Below are positions 46,870 to 54,213 of a DNA stretch of 64,000 bases, piece after piece. This stretch comes from an uncultured Pelagibacteraceae bacterium (GTDB lineage Bacteria > Pseudomonadota > Alphaproteobacteria > Pelagibacterales > Pelagibacteraceae): the NCBI GenBank assembly GCA_902530635.1, contig CACABC010000005.1:1-64000 (forward strand). Direction: 5' to 3'. The notes beneath the pieces are model-generated. The model saw only the letters and a program-made list of their open reading frames with translations, was not told the DNA's origin and made no database searches. Position 1 is the first letter of the stretch. Each line of letters begins with the position of its first letter. The position numbers and the translations under genes were made by a program.

Positions 46870-48000
46870 TTATGTGGATAAATTTTTATTGATAGCTTTA
46901 TCTATCCATCCCCCACCCAAAACTCTTTCTCCGAGTTTATCTTTTGAATAAAAGACACATGCTTGGCCTGGCGAAATCCCTTTTTCATCTTGCAGTATTT
47001 TCACAACTGTTTTGTCTTTTTTGATTGTTATTTTTGATTTTAGTAATTTACCTGTGGATCTTACTTTTATAAAAACTTCTTTTTCAAAACACTTTGCATC
47101 AGATAAAAGGTTAACATTTCTTAAATAAAGTTTTTTTATATTTAAAAAATCTTGTTTACCTACAATGATGGTATTGTCTATTGCTCTAATATCAACAACA
47201 TAAAGAGGATCTGTGCTAGAAATTTTAATGCCTTTTCTTTGACCGATAGTGTAATTTATAATTCCGTTATGTGTACCTAATTTATTTCCATTTATATCTA
47301 AAATATCCCCCTTTTTGAAAGATTGAGGTCTGTATTTTTCTATCACAGAAGCGTAATTTCCGTTTGGAACAAAACATATGTCTTGGCTATCTGGCTTTGT
47401 GGCTACATTAAGTTTTAACTTATTTGCTACATTTCTCGTTTCAGATTTTTTTATAGAACCTAATGGAAATCTTAAATAATCAAGCTGCTGTTGGGTTGTG
47501 CTAAATAAGAAATAACTTTGGTCACGTTCCTTGTCTTCTGCTCTGTACATAGCACCTGAACCATTATTTTCACGTCTTAAAACATAATGTCCTGTAACCA
47601 ACGCATCAGCTTTTAGTTCTTTTGAAAATTTAAATAAGTCTCTAAATTTAACAGTTTGATTACATTGTACACATGGTATAGGTGTTTCACCTGAAACGTA
47701 ACTATCAATAAAAGAATCTATAACCTCTGCTTTAAATTTTTTTTGGTAGTACAAAATTTTATGTTCAATATTTAGAGTTTCTGACACTCTTTTAGCGTCT
47801 ATAATATCTCTACCAGCACAGCATTGTCTTCCATTTGTTGGTATTTTAGAATCGTCGTATAATTTTAATGTTATTCCAGTAACGTTATAACCTTGTTCTT
47901 TTAGAAGCCCTGCAACAACAGATGAATCTACACCTCCGGACATTGCTACTACTACCTTGGTATTTTTAGGCGACTTTTTTATACCTAGTGAGTTAATCAT
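46870..48000 (-). CDS. mnmA: tRNA-specific 2-thiouridylase MnmA
   Basis: Enzyme that thiolates U34 of Lys, Glu and Gln tRNAs; 376 residues. The PP-loop is [18 protein letters not shown] near residue 17. The catalytic cysteines are in [14 protein letters not shown] near 110 and QDICFVPNG near 208. The C-terminal domain contains [14 protein letters not shown] and VLGGGWI. Its -10 box (TATAAT at 48018-48013) lies 12 nt before the ATG, so the mRNA may have almost no leader. The structured RNA lies downstream on the same strand. Confidence 0.97.
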   Translation of the reverse strand: MINSLGIKKSPKNTKVVVAMSGGVDSSVVAGLLKEQGYNVTGITLKLYDDSKIPTNGRQCCAGRDIIDAKRVSETLNIEHKILYYQKKFKAEVIDSFIDSYVSGETPIPCVQCNQTVKFRDLFKFSKELKADALVTGHYVLRRENNGSGAMYRAEDKERDQSYFLFSTTQQQLDYLRFPLGSIKKSETRNVANKLKLNVATKPDSQDICFVPNGNYASVIEKYRPQSFKKGDILDINGNKLGTHNGIINYTIGQRKGIKISSTDPLYVVDIRAIDNTIIVGKQDFLNIKKLYLRNVNLLSDAKCFEKEVFIKVRSTGKLLKSKITIKKDKTVVKILQDEKGISPGQACVFYSKDKLGERVLGGGWIDKAINKNLST

Positions 48001-48038
48001 AAACTGTTATATATTATAAAAATAAACAATTATCCATT

Positions 48039-48215
48039 ATGCAATATGATTTAGAACCAGGTGATTTTGTGATAAACCCATCAGAAAAAGGTTGGGGATT
48101 GGGACAAGTACAATCAATAATAAAGAATAAAGCCACTGTAAATTTTGAAAATTGTGGAAAAAAAGTAATCAACTTAGACAATATAGGTTTAAAAAAAGCT
48201 AAAAATGAACAGTAA
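48039..48215 (+). CDS. DUF3553 family protein
   Basis: A 58-residue ORF missing from the track. The translation MQYDLEPGDFVINPSEKGWG then LGQVQSIIKNKATVNFENCG and KKVINLDNIGL fits the DUF3553 pattern: a small SH3-like or CarD/UvrD-tail-like domain with GDxVxxP...WGxGQVxS...TVNFExxGKK. Similar domains bind RNA polymerase or nucleic acid in other proteins, but the function of stand-alone copies is unknown. It overlaps cysQ by 11 nt and is divergent from mnmA. Confidence 0.8.
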   Translation: MQYDLEPGDFVINPSEKGWGLGQVQSIIKNKATVNFENCGKKVINLDNIGLKKAKNEQ

Positions 48216-48984
48216 TGAATTAAAGAGTGTTGCAGAAAGTTTGATTGAAACGACAGATATAGCTGGAAAAAAATCTATAGAACTTTATGAAAAGGGATTA
48301 AAAAAGATAATTAAACCCGATAACTCTCCAGTTACAAATGGTGACCTTGAGGTTAACAAAATTATTACTGATAAGATTAAAGAATTAACTCCTAATATAC
48401 CAATAATATCTGAAGAGACTGTTGATTTACAAAAAAAAAATATTTTGAATACTTTCTGGCTTGTTGATCCTATTGATGGGACAAAAGAGTATATTAAGGG
48501 AGAAGATGAATACACAATCAATGCTGCGCTTGTAGTAAATTATATACCCACTATTGGGCTAGTAGGTGCTCCGAAAAAAAATAGATTATTTTATACATAT
48601 GGAAAAGGAAATTCATTTTTAATTGAGAAAGGTAAAACTTTAAAATTAGATTGTAAGAAAAAAACAGAAAAAGGAAAAGTTTTTGCTGTATCTGCAAGTG
48701 ATAAACCTTCTTCTATGATTTTAGACATACATAATAAATTTAAAGTGGCTTCTTATACACCAATGCATAGTTCTTATAAATTTTGTGTTATCGCTACAGG
48801 AGAGTTTGATTTTTATGTAGCCAAAGAAAGAGCTTACGAGTGGGATTACGCTGCTGGGCATGCTGTTGCAGAAAATGCGGGGGCTATAATTACAACACTG
48901 GAAAATAATCCTTTTAAATATGGTAAAGATGATTATAAAAATTTAAGTTTAATGATTAAAAGAAGTGAGAAATTAGATGATTAA
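48205..48984 (+). CDS. cysQ: 3'(2'),5'-bisphosphate nucleotidase CysQ
   Basis: Magnesium-dependent phosphatase of the inositol monophosphatase family that removes the 3' phosphate from PAP, a by-product of sulfate assimilation and coenzyme A metabolism; 259 residues. Metal-site motifs are SEETVD near residue 72, WLVDPIDGTKEYI near 90, and EWDYAAGHAVAENAGA near 212. It is placed between two tiny ORFs that overlap it by 11 and 8 nt. Confidence 0.93.
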   Translation: MNSNELKSVAESLIETTDIAGKKSIELYEKGLKKIIKPDNSPVTNGDLEVNKIITDKIKELTPNIPIISEETVDLQKKNILNTFWLVDPIDGTKEYIKGEDEYTINAALVVNYIPTIGLVGAPKKNRLFYTYGKGNSFLIEKGKTLKLDCKKKTEKGKVFAVSASDKPSSMILDIHNKFKVASYTPMHSSYKFCVIATGEFDFYVAKERAYEWDYAAGHAVAENAGAIITTLENNPFKYGKDDYKNLSLMIKRSEKLDD

Positions 48985-49114
48985 AACTATTGCCATAATA
49001 GTAGTTTCTGTTTCAATATTTGGTTTAGTTCTTTTTGTTTTTGTAAAAAACACAATGAAAAAAAGAATTGAATATTATTTAAAATTAAATGAAAAAAAGA
49101 AAAAAACTAAATAA
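48977..49114 (+). CDS. 45-residue single-helix membrane protein
   Basis: Not in the ORF track. It begins at an ATG overlapping the cysQ stop by 8 nt and encodes MIKTIAIIVVSVSIFGLVLF, then VFVKNTMKKRIEYYLKLNEK and KKKTK. There is one N-terminal transmembrane helix and a short Lys-rich cytoplasmic tail. Such proteins resemble CcmD-like or other small anchors in shape only; no family is recognised. It overlaps the convergent recX stop by 8 nt. Confidence 0.55.
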   Translation: MIKTIAIIVVSVSIFGLVLFVFVKNTMKKRIEYYLKLNEKKKKTK

Positions 49115-49667
49115 GTTTTAGTAATTTTTTAAATTCACTTTCTTCCATAGAGAGTAATTTTTTTGATATGTCATAACTAAACCCTGATCTTGCTAGAACA
49201 CCCATATCTTTTTTATAAAAAAGCTCTCTATTAGCTCCAGGTCTCATCGGACCAATTCTTTTTTTTTTACAAATTTTAATTGCCGAAACAAAATCAGGAT
49301 CAGTTTTTTCATTTTTTATTTTTTCTATACTATTTTTTATAAATTTTTCTTCCAGTCCCTTGCTTTTTAATGAATATGTAATTTTATTTAGTGAATAACC
49401 TCTTCTATAAAGATTTCTGGCCTTAGAGTCTGAATATAAAGCATCATTTAGATAATTGTTTTTTTCTAAGCTAAATACAATTTTATCTATTATTTCAGAA
49501 ACCTCTTTTCTAGTTTTTGATCCTTGAAATTTAGTTAAATATTTCTTCAAAAGAAAAGTTTTTGTCTGTTGTCTAGACGGGTTATATTTTTCGATATATG
49601 AATAAGCTAAATCCCTTAGTTTGATAGTTAAATCTTCAAAATCTTTTTTGTTTGATATTGGATCCAT
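49107..49667 (-). CDS. recX: Regulatory protein RecX
   Basis: Helical-repeat protein that modulates RecA filaments; about 186 residues. Family segments are YSYIEKYNPSRQQTKTFLLK near the N-terminus, NYLNDALYSDSKARNLYRRG in the middle, and a C-terminal FSYDISKKLLSMEESEF. I prefer the start at 49667 (MDPISNKKDF) to the track's 49685, because the upstream ATG lies inside a perfect TATAAT (49682-49677). That box would start transcription about 3 nt before this codon. No recA lies in the window. Confidence 0.8.
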   Translation of the reverse strand: MDPISNKKDFEDLTIKLRDLAYSYIEKYNPSRQQTKTFLLKKYLTKFQGSKTRKEVSEIIDKIVFSLEKNNYLNDALYSDSKARNLYRRGYSLNKITYSLKSKGLEEKFIKNSIEKIKNEKTDPDFVSAIKICKKKRIGPMRPGANRELFYKKDMGVLARSGFSYDISKKLLSMEESEFKKLLKLI

Positions 49668-49691
49668 AGCTTTTATATTATACAAGATTCT

Positions 49692-50162
49692 ATGATTAAT
49701 GATCTTCTACAATTTTTAAATTACGAAAATATTTATCTTATTGCAAATATAGGCGTGATTCCCTGTTGGCTTTTACTAATTTTTTTACCTAGAGCAATAT
49801 TTACAAAAATTTTGGTTAAATCAGTAATAATTCCAGCTTTATTATCCACAGCTTATATTTTTATTGCCTATCAAATTTATATAACTGAAAATATTTTTGA
49901 AATTTTTAATCTTTATCGTGGTTTAGACGAACTATATTCTTTGTACTCCAATGAAGGATTTTTATTAATCTTTTGGCTTCATTTTTTAACAATAAACCTT
50001 TTTGCAGGAAACTGGATTGCAAACGACGCTCAAACCTTTTCTGTATCAAAACCTTTTGTAATAATTTCCTTAATTACAACTTATTTTACTGGTCCTCTGG
50101 GTCTTGTATTATATTGGTTAATACGAATTTTTTATTCAAAAAAAATTAATTATTATGACTAA
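49692..50162 (+). CDS. ABA4-like (DUF4281) membrane protein
   Basis: A 156-residue, four-helix membrane protein. The conserved family end FWLHFLTINLFAGNWIANDA near residue 95 and TGPLGLVLYWLIRIFY near 133 match the ABA4-like (DUF4281) family. Plant ABA4 is needed for neoxanthin synthesis, but the role of bacterial copies is not established. It is divergent from recX and overlaps the next gene by 8 nt. Confidence 0.8.
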   Translation: MINDLLQFLNYENIYLIANIGVIPCWLLLIFLPRAIFTKILVKSVIIPALLSTAYIFIAYQIYITENIFEIFNLYRGLDELYSLYSNEGFLLIFWLHFLTINLFAGNWIANDAQTFSVSKPFVIISLITTYFTGPLGLVLYWLIRIFYSKKINYYD

Positions 50163-50742
50163 ATCTATTGAGTTTTATTTCGACTTTAGTAGTCCGTATG
50201 CGTATCTTGGTTTTAAAGAAATTAAAAAATACGAAAAGAAATATCCGTTTCAAATTAAATATATGCCAATATTTTTAGGAGGTCTTCACAATGCTGCTGG
50301 TATAACCCCCGCAGCATTTAACAAGATGAAATCTAAATATATGATTCAAGACACAAAGTTAGTTGCGACCAAAAAAAATATCAAATTTAGTTTCAATTCT
50401 TATTTTCCAATAAAAACAGTAAACTTTATGAGAGGTGCTATAATCGCAAAAAATGATAATTCTGAAAAAATTTATATTGAAAAGATTTTTGATGCTATTT
50501 GGAGGGATGGACTAAATATGAATGATAATATTATAATTAACAAAGTATTAAAAAATTTAGATTTGAATCCTAATATCTTTTTTGGAAAAGTTTCAGATAT
50601 AAAGATTAAAGATAAATTAAAAAAGTTAACAAACGATGCTTTAAAAAAAGGAATATTTGGTGCTCCAACATATTACGTAAATCGAAAAATCTTTTTTGGT
50701 CAGGATCGATTGATTTATGCTATTGATGAAATTAAAAGATAA
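50155..50742 (+). CDS. DsbA-fold isomerase (2-hydroxychromene-2-carboxylate isomerase-like)
   Basis: Kappa-class glutathione-transferase/DsbA-fold protein of 195 residues. The N-terminal YFDFSSPYAYLG has the Ser-Pro in place of a CXXC redox motif, which is typical of hydroxychromene-carboxylate isomerases. IFGAPTYYVNRKIFFGQDRL near the C-terminus contains the cis-proline and the usual GxxRL end. The natural substrate is probably not naphthalene-derived in this organism and cannot be predicted. It overlaps its neighbours by 8 and 1 nt. Confidence 0.82.
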   Translation: MTKSIEFYFDFSSPYAYLGFKEIKKYEKKYPFQIKYMPIFLGGLHNAAGITPAAFNKMKSKYMIQDTKLVATKKNIKFSFNSYFPIKTVNFMRGAIIAKNDNSEKIYIEKIFDAIWRDGLNMNDNIIINKVLKNLDLNPNIFFGKVSDIKIKDKLKKLTNDALKKGIFGAPTYYVNRKIFFGQDRLIYAIDEIKR

Positions 50743-51770
50743 TGAGAGAAATTAAATCAAAAAAAAATAATCCTTTCAAAAAAATTTTTATAAAAATTTG
50801 TAGAATTTTTGGAGTAGAATTAATAGACCAGAGTAATTTTTCTATTCCAACTTCTAATAAGTCTATTAATGAAACTTTGAGTATGCCCGGAAAAAACTCA
50901 ATAACTCTACCGATGGGTAAAGTTGATATCACTAGACCAGTAAAATCACTAAATATTATTTTACGAACCTGTATGTCTGTTAATATGCTTACTCAATCAA
51001 AAAATCGAATTTTTGAAAAGGATAAAGAGCAATATACGAAAAGAACACTTATTTCATTAATTAAAAGTGTTGATTGCGCAAAAGATATTTTTAAAGAAGT
51101 TAAATTTAAAATACACGTGATTGATCATAATTCTTCGAAAAAACAAATTAATGATATTAAAACAATTTTAGAAAGATCAAATTTAAGTTTTGAAATTTTA
51201 AATTTAAAGTTTGAAGAATTTTCAAATCTTATCGAAAATACCAATGAAGAAAAAAAGGAGGTAACTAATAATCAAAAATCAAATATGTCAAACATTCACC
51301 AATCTTTGGTTCTTTCTAAGGAGATATGTGAAGATCTTACTTATTTTGTAGAAGACGACTACATTCATGAAAAAAATAGTCTTACAGAAATGCTTTTTAC
51401 ATATGAAAAGATTGCCTCACTCACTAAAAAAGAATTAATTATTTGCCCTACGGATTATCCATTTCTTTATAGTCAAAGCGAAGGTACTAGAATTTTTTTA
51501 GGTGATAAAAAGCACTGGCGTCAAGTAGATCAAACATTATGTACATTTTTAACTTCTAAAGAAATTATCGAGAGATATTGGGATCAAATTATAAGCATGT
51601 GTAAATTCGAACACTATCCTTTTGAAAAACCATTACATAATATTTATAAAAAAGAATTATGCATATCGCCAATTCCTTCATTAGCTTTACATTTCACAAA
51701 CGTAAACTCAATTTATGGTTTGTCTCCAAATGTAGATTGGAAGAGGTTGTGGGATGAAAATTCAAATTAA
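50742..51770 (+). CDS. Glycosyltransferase-like protein of unknown specificity
   Basis: A 342-residue soluble protein with a basic amphipathic N-terminus (KNNPFKKIFIKICRIFG). The central part looks like a GT-A fold: NIILRTCMSVN begins a strand-rich region, and LTYFVEDDYIHEKNSLTEML carries a DxD-like EDDY motif near residue 205, with ELIICPTDYPFLY after it. The C-terminal half has aromatic-rich segments (FEHYPFEKPLHNIY). I cannot assign a named family or substrate. It overlaps the upstream gene by 1 nt and bcp by 17 nt. Confidence 0.55.
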   Translation: MREIKSKKNNPFKKIFIKICRIFGVELIDQSNFSIPTSNKSINETLSMPGKNSITLPMGKVDITRPVKSLNIILRTCMSVNMLTQSKNRIFEKDKEQYTKRTLISLIKSVDCAKDIFKEVKFKIHVIDHNSSKKQINDIKTILERSNLSFEILNLKFEEFSNLIENTNEEKKEVTNNQKSNMSNIHQSLVLSKEICEDLTYFVEDDYIHEKNSLTEMLFTYEKIASLTKKELIICPTDYPFLYSQSEGTRIFLGDKKHWRQVDQTLCTFLTSKEIIERYWDQIISMCKFEHYPFEKPLHNIYKKELCISPIPSLALHFTNVNSIYGLSPNVDWKRLWDENSN

Positions 51771-52215
51771 TAAAAAAGCAATAAATTTTAAGTTACAGTC
51801 TACATCAGGCAAGGTTTTTAATTTATCAGATATAAAAAGGGGGTTAGTTGTATATTTTTATCCGAAAGACAACACCCCAGGATGCACCTTGGAAACCAAA
51901 GATTTTTCTACACTTTATAAGAAGTTTAAAGCACTAAAGTACGAGGTTGTTGGTGTATCTAAAGATAATATGGAAAGTCATTTAAAATTCAAAAAAAAAT
52001 TTAAAGTTCCTTTTCAACTACTTTCTGACGAAAAAGTTCTGGTACAAAAAAAATATGGTGTATGGGGACCTAAGTCTTTTATGGGTAAAAAGTTTATGGG
52101 AACAATTAGATCAACTATTGTTATCAATAATGGTAGAATTATTAAATTATGGTCAAATGTTAGAGTTAAAGATCACGCAAAAGAAGTTCTTAATTTTATA
52201 AAATCATCAAAATGA
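51754..52215 (+). CDS. bcp: Thiol peroxidase Bcp/PrxQ
   Basis: Cytoplasmic peroxiredoxin Q that reduces hydroperoxides; 153 residues. The peroxidatic cysteine is in YPKDNTPGCTLETKDF near residue 44. The resolving cysteine found five residues later in many PrxQ proteins is not present (the equivalent position is Lys/Asp), so this is probably a 1-Cys-type form. MGTIRSTIVINNGRIIKLW is the usual C-terminal strand. It is followed at once by a strong hairpin terminator. Confidence 0.92.
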   Translation: MKIQINKKAINFKLQSTSGKVFNLSDIKRGLVVYFYPKDNTPGCTLETKDFSTLYKKFKALKYEVVGVSKDNMESHLKFKKKFKVPFQLLSDEKVLVQKKYGVWGPKSFMGKKFMGTIRSTIVINNGRIIKLWSNVRVKDHAKEVLNFIKSSK

Positions 52216-52217
52216 AA

Positions 52218-52237
52218 AGGCCCGATTTCTCGGGCCT
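52218..52237. terminator. Hairpin terminator after bcp
   Basis: A perfect 8-bp stem AGGCCCGA/TCGGGCCT with a TTTC loop lies 2 nt after the bcp stop. It is very GC-rich for this genome. Downstream on the plus strand is only moderately T-rich (ATATT), while the minus-strand side has TTTTCATTTT, so it may act in both directions. Confidence 0.75.
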
Positions 52238-52239
52238 AT

Positions 52240-52265
52240 ATTACCTAAACTTTAGGGAAGGTAAT
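52240..52265 (+). other. Middle hairpin between the two terminators
   Basis: ATTACC (52240-52245) pairs with GGTAAT (52260-52265), with an inner CCTA/TAGG that can alternatively close a smaller loop. It stands between two GC-rich hairpins that share the AGGCCCG/CGGGCCT arms. The three could refold into one long structure. Confidence 0.4.
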
Positions 52266-52276
52266 CTTTTTAAAAA

Positions 52277-52304
52277 TAAGGCCCGGACTAAAAACCGGGC
52301 CTTA
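52277..52304 (-). terminator. Hairpin terminator after amtB
   Basis: A perfect 10-bp stem TAAGGCCCGG/CCGGGCCTTA with an 8-nt loop ends about 33 nt after the amtB stop on the minus strand and is followed there by TTTTT. It is the strongest intrinsic terminator in the window. Confidence 0.85.
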
Positions 52305-52336
52305 ATTTATCTCCTAAACAAGGGAGGGAGAGTAAT

Positions 52337-53629
52337 TTAATCTCTTATTCCGTAAGCGATTACACCAACTTCGGATTTATCAGTACCAAGCTTTTCAGCC
52401 TCTTTACTAATTCTAATTCCAATAGTTGCTTTCATAATTGACCATACAATGTATGACACTACGAAAACAAAGATTACTACTGAAATTGTTCCGAGGAATT
52501 GTGAACCAAAACCTACTTCTGTATTTGTAAATGGAACTGCTAATGTACCCCATACTCCAGCAACTAAGTGTGCAGGAATAGCACCAACAACATCATCTAT
52601 TTTCATTTTGTATAATAGTTTTGTTGAGTAGTACATTAATACACCAGCTATTGCTCCAATCACGATTGCAGCAAGTGGGCTTGGCGCTAAAGGTTCTGCT
52701 GTTATACCTACTAAACCAGCGATCGCACCATTAAGCATCATTACTACGTCTGTTTTTCCACCAGCAAGTCTAGATACTGTAGCAGCGGCTAATACACCAC
52801 CACCTGCAGCTAAGTTTGTATTGATATATATTGTTGCAACAGAGCTAACGTCTTCTAATGTTCCAGCAGCTAATTGAGAACCACCGTTAAATCCAAACCA
52901 ACCTAACCAAAGTATAAATACTCCAAGTGTTGCTAATGGAATTGATGAAGCTGCATAAGGTGCCATAGCTTTAGGGCTACCTCCTGAAGTAAATCTTCCA
53001 GATCTAGCACCTAGTACTATTGCACCGGCAAGAGCAGCAGCTCCTCCAGCAGCATGTACTAATGTTGAACCTGCAAAATCAGAAAAACCAGCAGCTGATA
53101 ACCAACCACCGCCCCACTGCCATCCCATTTCAATTGGATAAATAAATCCAGTTAAAATAGCTGCAAATAAGAAGAATGGCCAAATTTTAATTCTTTCAGC
53201 CAATGTTCCTGATACGATTGACATTGTTGTTGCACAGAATACCATTTGGAAAAACCAATCTGATCCATCAGAATAACCAGTTTCTAATGATGATGCGTCA
53301 CTCCATGAAGAGAATGAACCTATCCATCCACCTTCTGGTATACCGTATGCTAAATTGTATCCAACTAACCAGAACATTATTCCAGCAATTGAATATAAAC
53401 CTATATTTTTTGCACAGATCGCTGATACACTTTTAGATGTAACCAGCCCTGATTCTAGCATAGCAAAACCTGCCGCCATCCACATAACCAGAAAACCTGA
53501 CATTAAAAATAATATTGTATTAAATATGTATTGTACTTCTGCCGATACAGTCGTATTTGCGTACCCTAAACCAGCAAAGCTGAAATAAAGTGCTGCACCC
53601 GCAATAAAGTAACCAAGTATTTTTTTCAT
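52337..53629 (-). CDS. amtB: Ammonium transporter AmtB
   Basis: Inner-membrane ammonium channel, about 430 residues with a signal-like first helix and eleven further helices. Motifs are MSGFLVMWMAAGFAMLESGL near residue 40, CATTMSIVSGTLAERIKIWP near 132 (gate region), STLVHAAGGAAALAGAIVLG with a pore histidine near 190, and AHLVAGVWGTLAVPF with the second pore histidine near 355. The start is set at 53629, because GGAGGA ends 3-4 nt before that ATG and the track's upstream ATG would place the ribosome site inside the ORF. No glnK lies beside it, which is unusual. Confidence 0.95.
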   Translation of the reverse strand: MKKILGYFIAGAALYFSFAGLGYANTTVSAEVQYIFNTILFLMSGFLVMWMAAGFAMLESGLVTSKSVSAICAKNIGLYSIAGIMFWLVGYNLAYGIPEGGWIGSFSSWSDASSLETGYSDGSDWFFQMVFCATTMSIVSGTLAERIKIWPFFLFAAILTGFIYPIEMGWQWGGGWLSAAGFSDFAGSTLVHAAGGAAALAGAIVLGARSGRFTSGGSPKAMAPYAASSIPLATLGVFILWLGWFGFNGGSQLAAGTLEDVSSVATIYINTNLAAGGGVLAAATVSRLAGGKTDVVMMLNGAIAGLVGITAEPLAPSPLAAIVIGAIAGVLMYYSTKLLYKMKIDDVVGAIPAHLVAGVWGTLAVPFTNTEVGFGSQFLGTISVVIFVFVVSYIVWSIMKATIGIRISKEAEKLGTDKSEVGVIAYGIRD

Positions 53630-53741
53630 ACTTCCTCCTTTTTTCATTCTAAATTCTTAAATGATTAGATAGAAAAGAGTTAAGTTAAGTGACGTAAAGA
53701 GCTATGCAGTTTTTGCAATGGGTGCGGCGTTTTCAAACAAC

Positions 53742-53764
53742 CCCTAAAATTACATATTTTAGGG
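53742..53764 (-). terminator. Hairpin after the HU gene
   Basis: CCCTAAAAT and ATTTTAGGG form a 9-bp stem with a 5-nt loop, starting about 16 nt after the hup stop on the minus strand. It is followed by GTTGTTTG, so the T-run is weak. The rest of the gap to amtB (53648-53741) should contain the amtB promoter, but no good hexamer pair is visible. Confidence 0.5.
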
Positions 53765-53779
53765 ATTGTCTAAATTCAT

Positions 53780-54055
53780 TTACTTATTGAACATGTCTTT
53801 CAAACCTTTGGCTGGAAGGAATTTTACCTTCTGAGAAGCGCTGATTTGAATTTGCTCACCAGTTCTAGGATTTCTACCTATTCTGGCCTTTCTTTTTGCT
53901 ACTTTGTAGGTGCCAAAACCAGCAATTTTGACTGCTTCGTCACTTTTAAGACAATCAAGGATAATTGTTGTGATTGTATCAAAAGTTCTTTCCGCATCAG
54001 CTTTGCTCTGACTTAAAGTAGAAGCAATTTTGTTAACTAACTGTTTTTTGTTCAT
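53780..54055 (-). CDS. hup: DNA-binding protein HU
   Basis: Nucleoid-associated histone-like protein; 91 residues, the usual length. The N-terminal helices begin MNKKQLVNKIASTLSQSKAD. The beta-arm carries AGFGTYKVAKRKARIGRNPRTGEQIQI with the intercalating proline in RNPRTG. An AAGGGG ribosome site lies shortly before the ATG. It stands alone between rseP and amtB. Confidence 0.96.
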   Translation of the reverse strand: MNKKQLVNKIASTLSQSKADAERTFDTITTIILDCLKSDEAVKIAGFGTYKVAKRKARIGRNPRTGEQIQISASQKVKFLPAKGLKDMFNK

Positions 54056-54120
54056 TTATGCCCCTTTTTATTGATATTTTGAATGTCTATAAAAATTCAA
54101 CAAAATCAACAATAATCTAG

Positions 54121-54152
54121 TATTTGCGGCAAATATTAACACAATATATTGT
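54121..54152. promoter_or_regulatory. Two inverted repeats upstream of hup
   Basis: TATTTGC-G-GCAAATA (54121-54135) is a palindrome with 7-bp arms, and ACAATATATTGT (54141-54152) is a perfect 12-mer palindrome. They lie 66-97 nt upstream of the hup start, with AT-rich -10-like sequences around them. They look like operator sites for a dimeric regulator, although the second is purely A/T except for two bases and could be chance. Confidence 0.45.
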
Positions 54153-54178
54153 ATATATAAAAAAACCCCTATTTTATT

Positions 54179-54206
54179 GGCTTTTTGACTGTATGTAAAA
54201 AAAGCC
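54179..54206 (-). terminator. Hairpin after the rseP-like gene
   Basis: On the minus strand, GGCTTTTT and AAAAAGCC form an 8-bp stem with a 12-nt loop just after the protease stop. It is followed by AATAAAATAGGGG and then seven Ts. It is a plausible though not ideal terminator between this gene and hup. Confidence 0.5.
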
Positions 54207-54213
54207 TTTTAAA

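Noticed and set aside
53630-53779. Sigma-54 promoter upstream of amtB
   Set aside because: GCACCCATTGCA looked similar to a -24/-12 element, but the spacing between the GC and TTGC parts is two bases too short.
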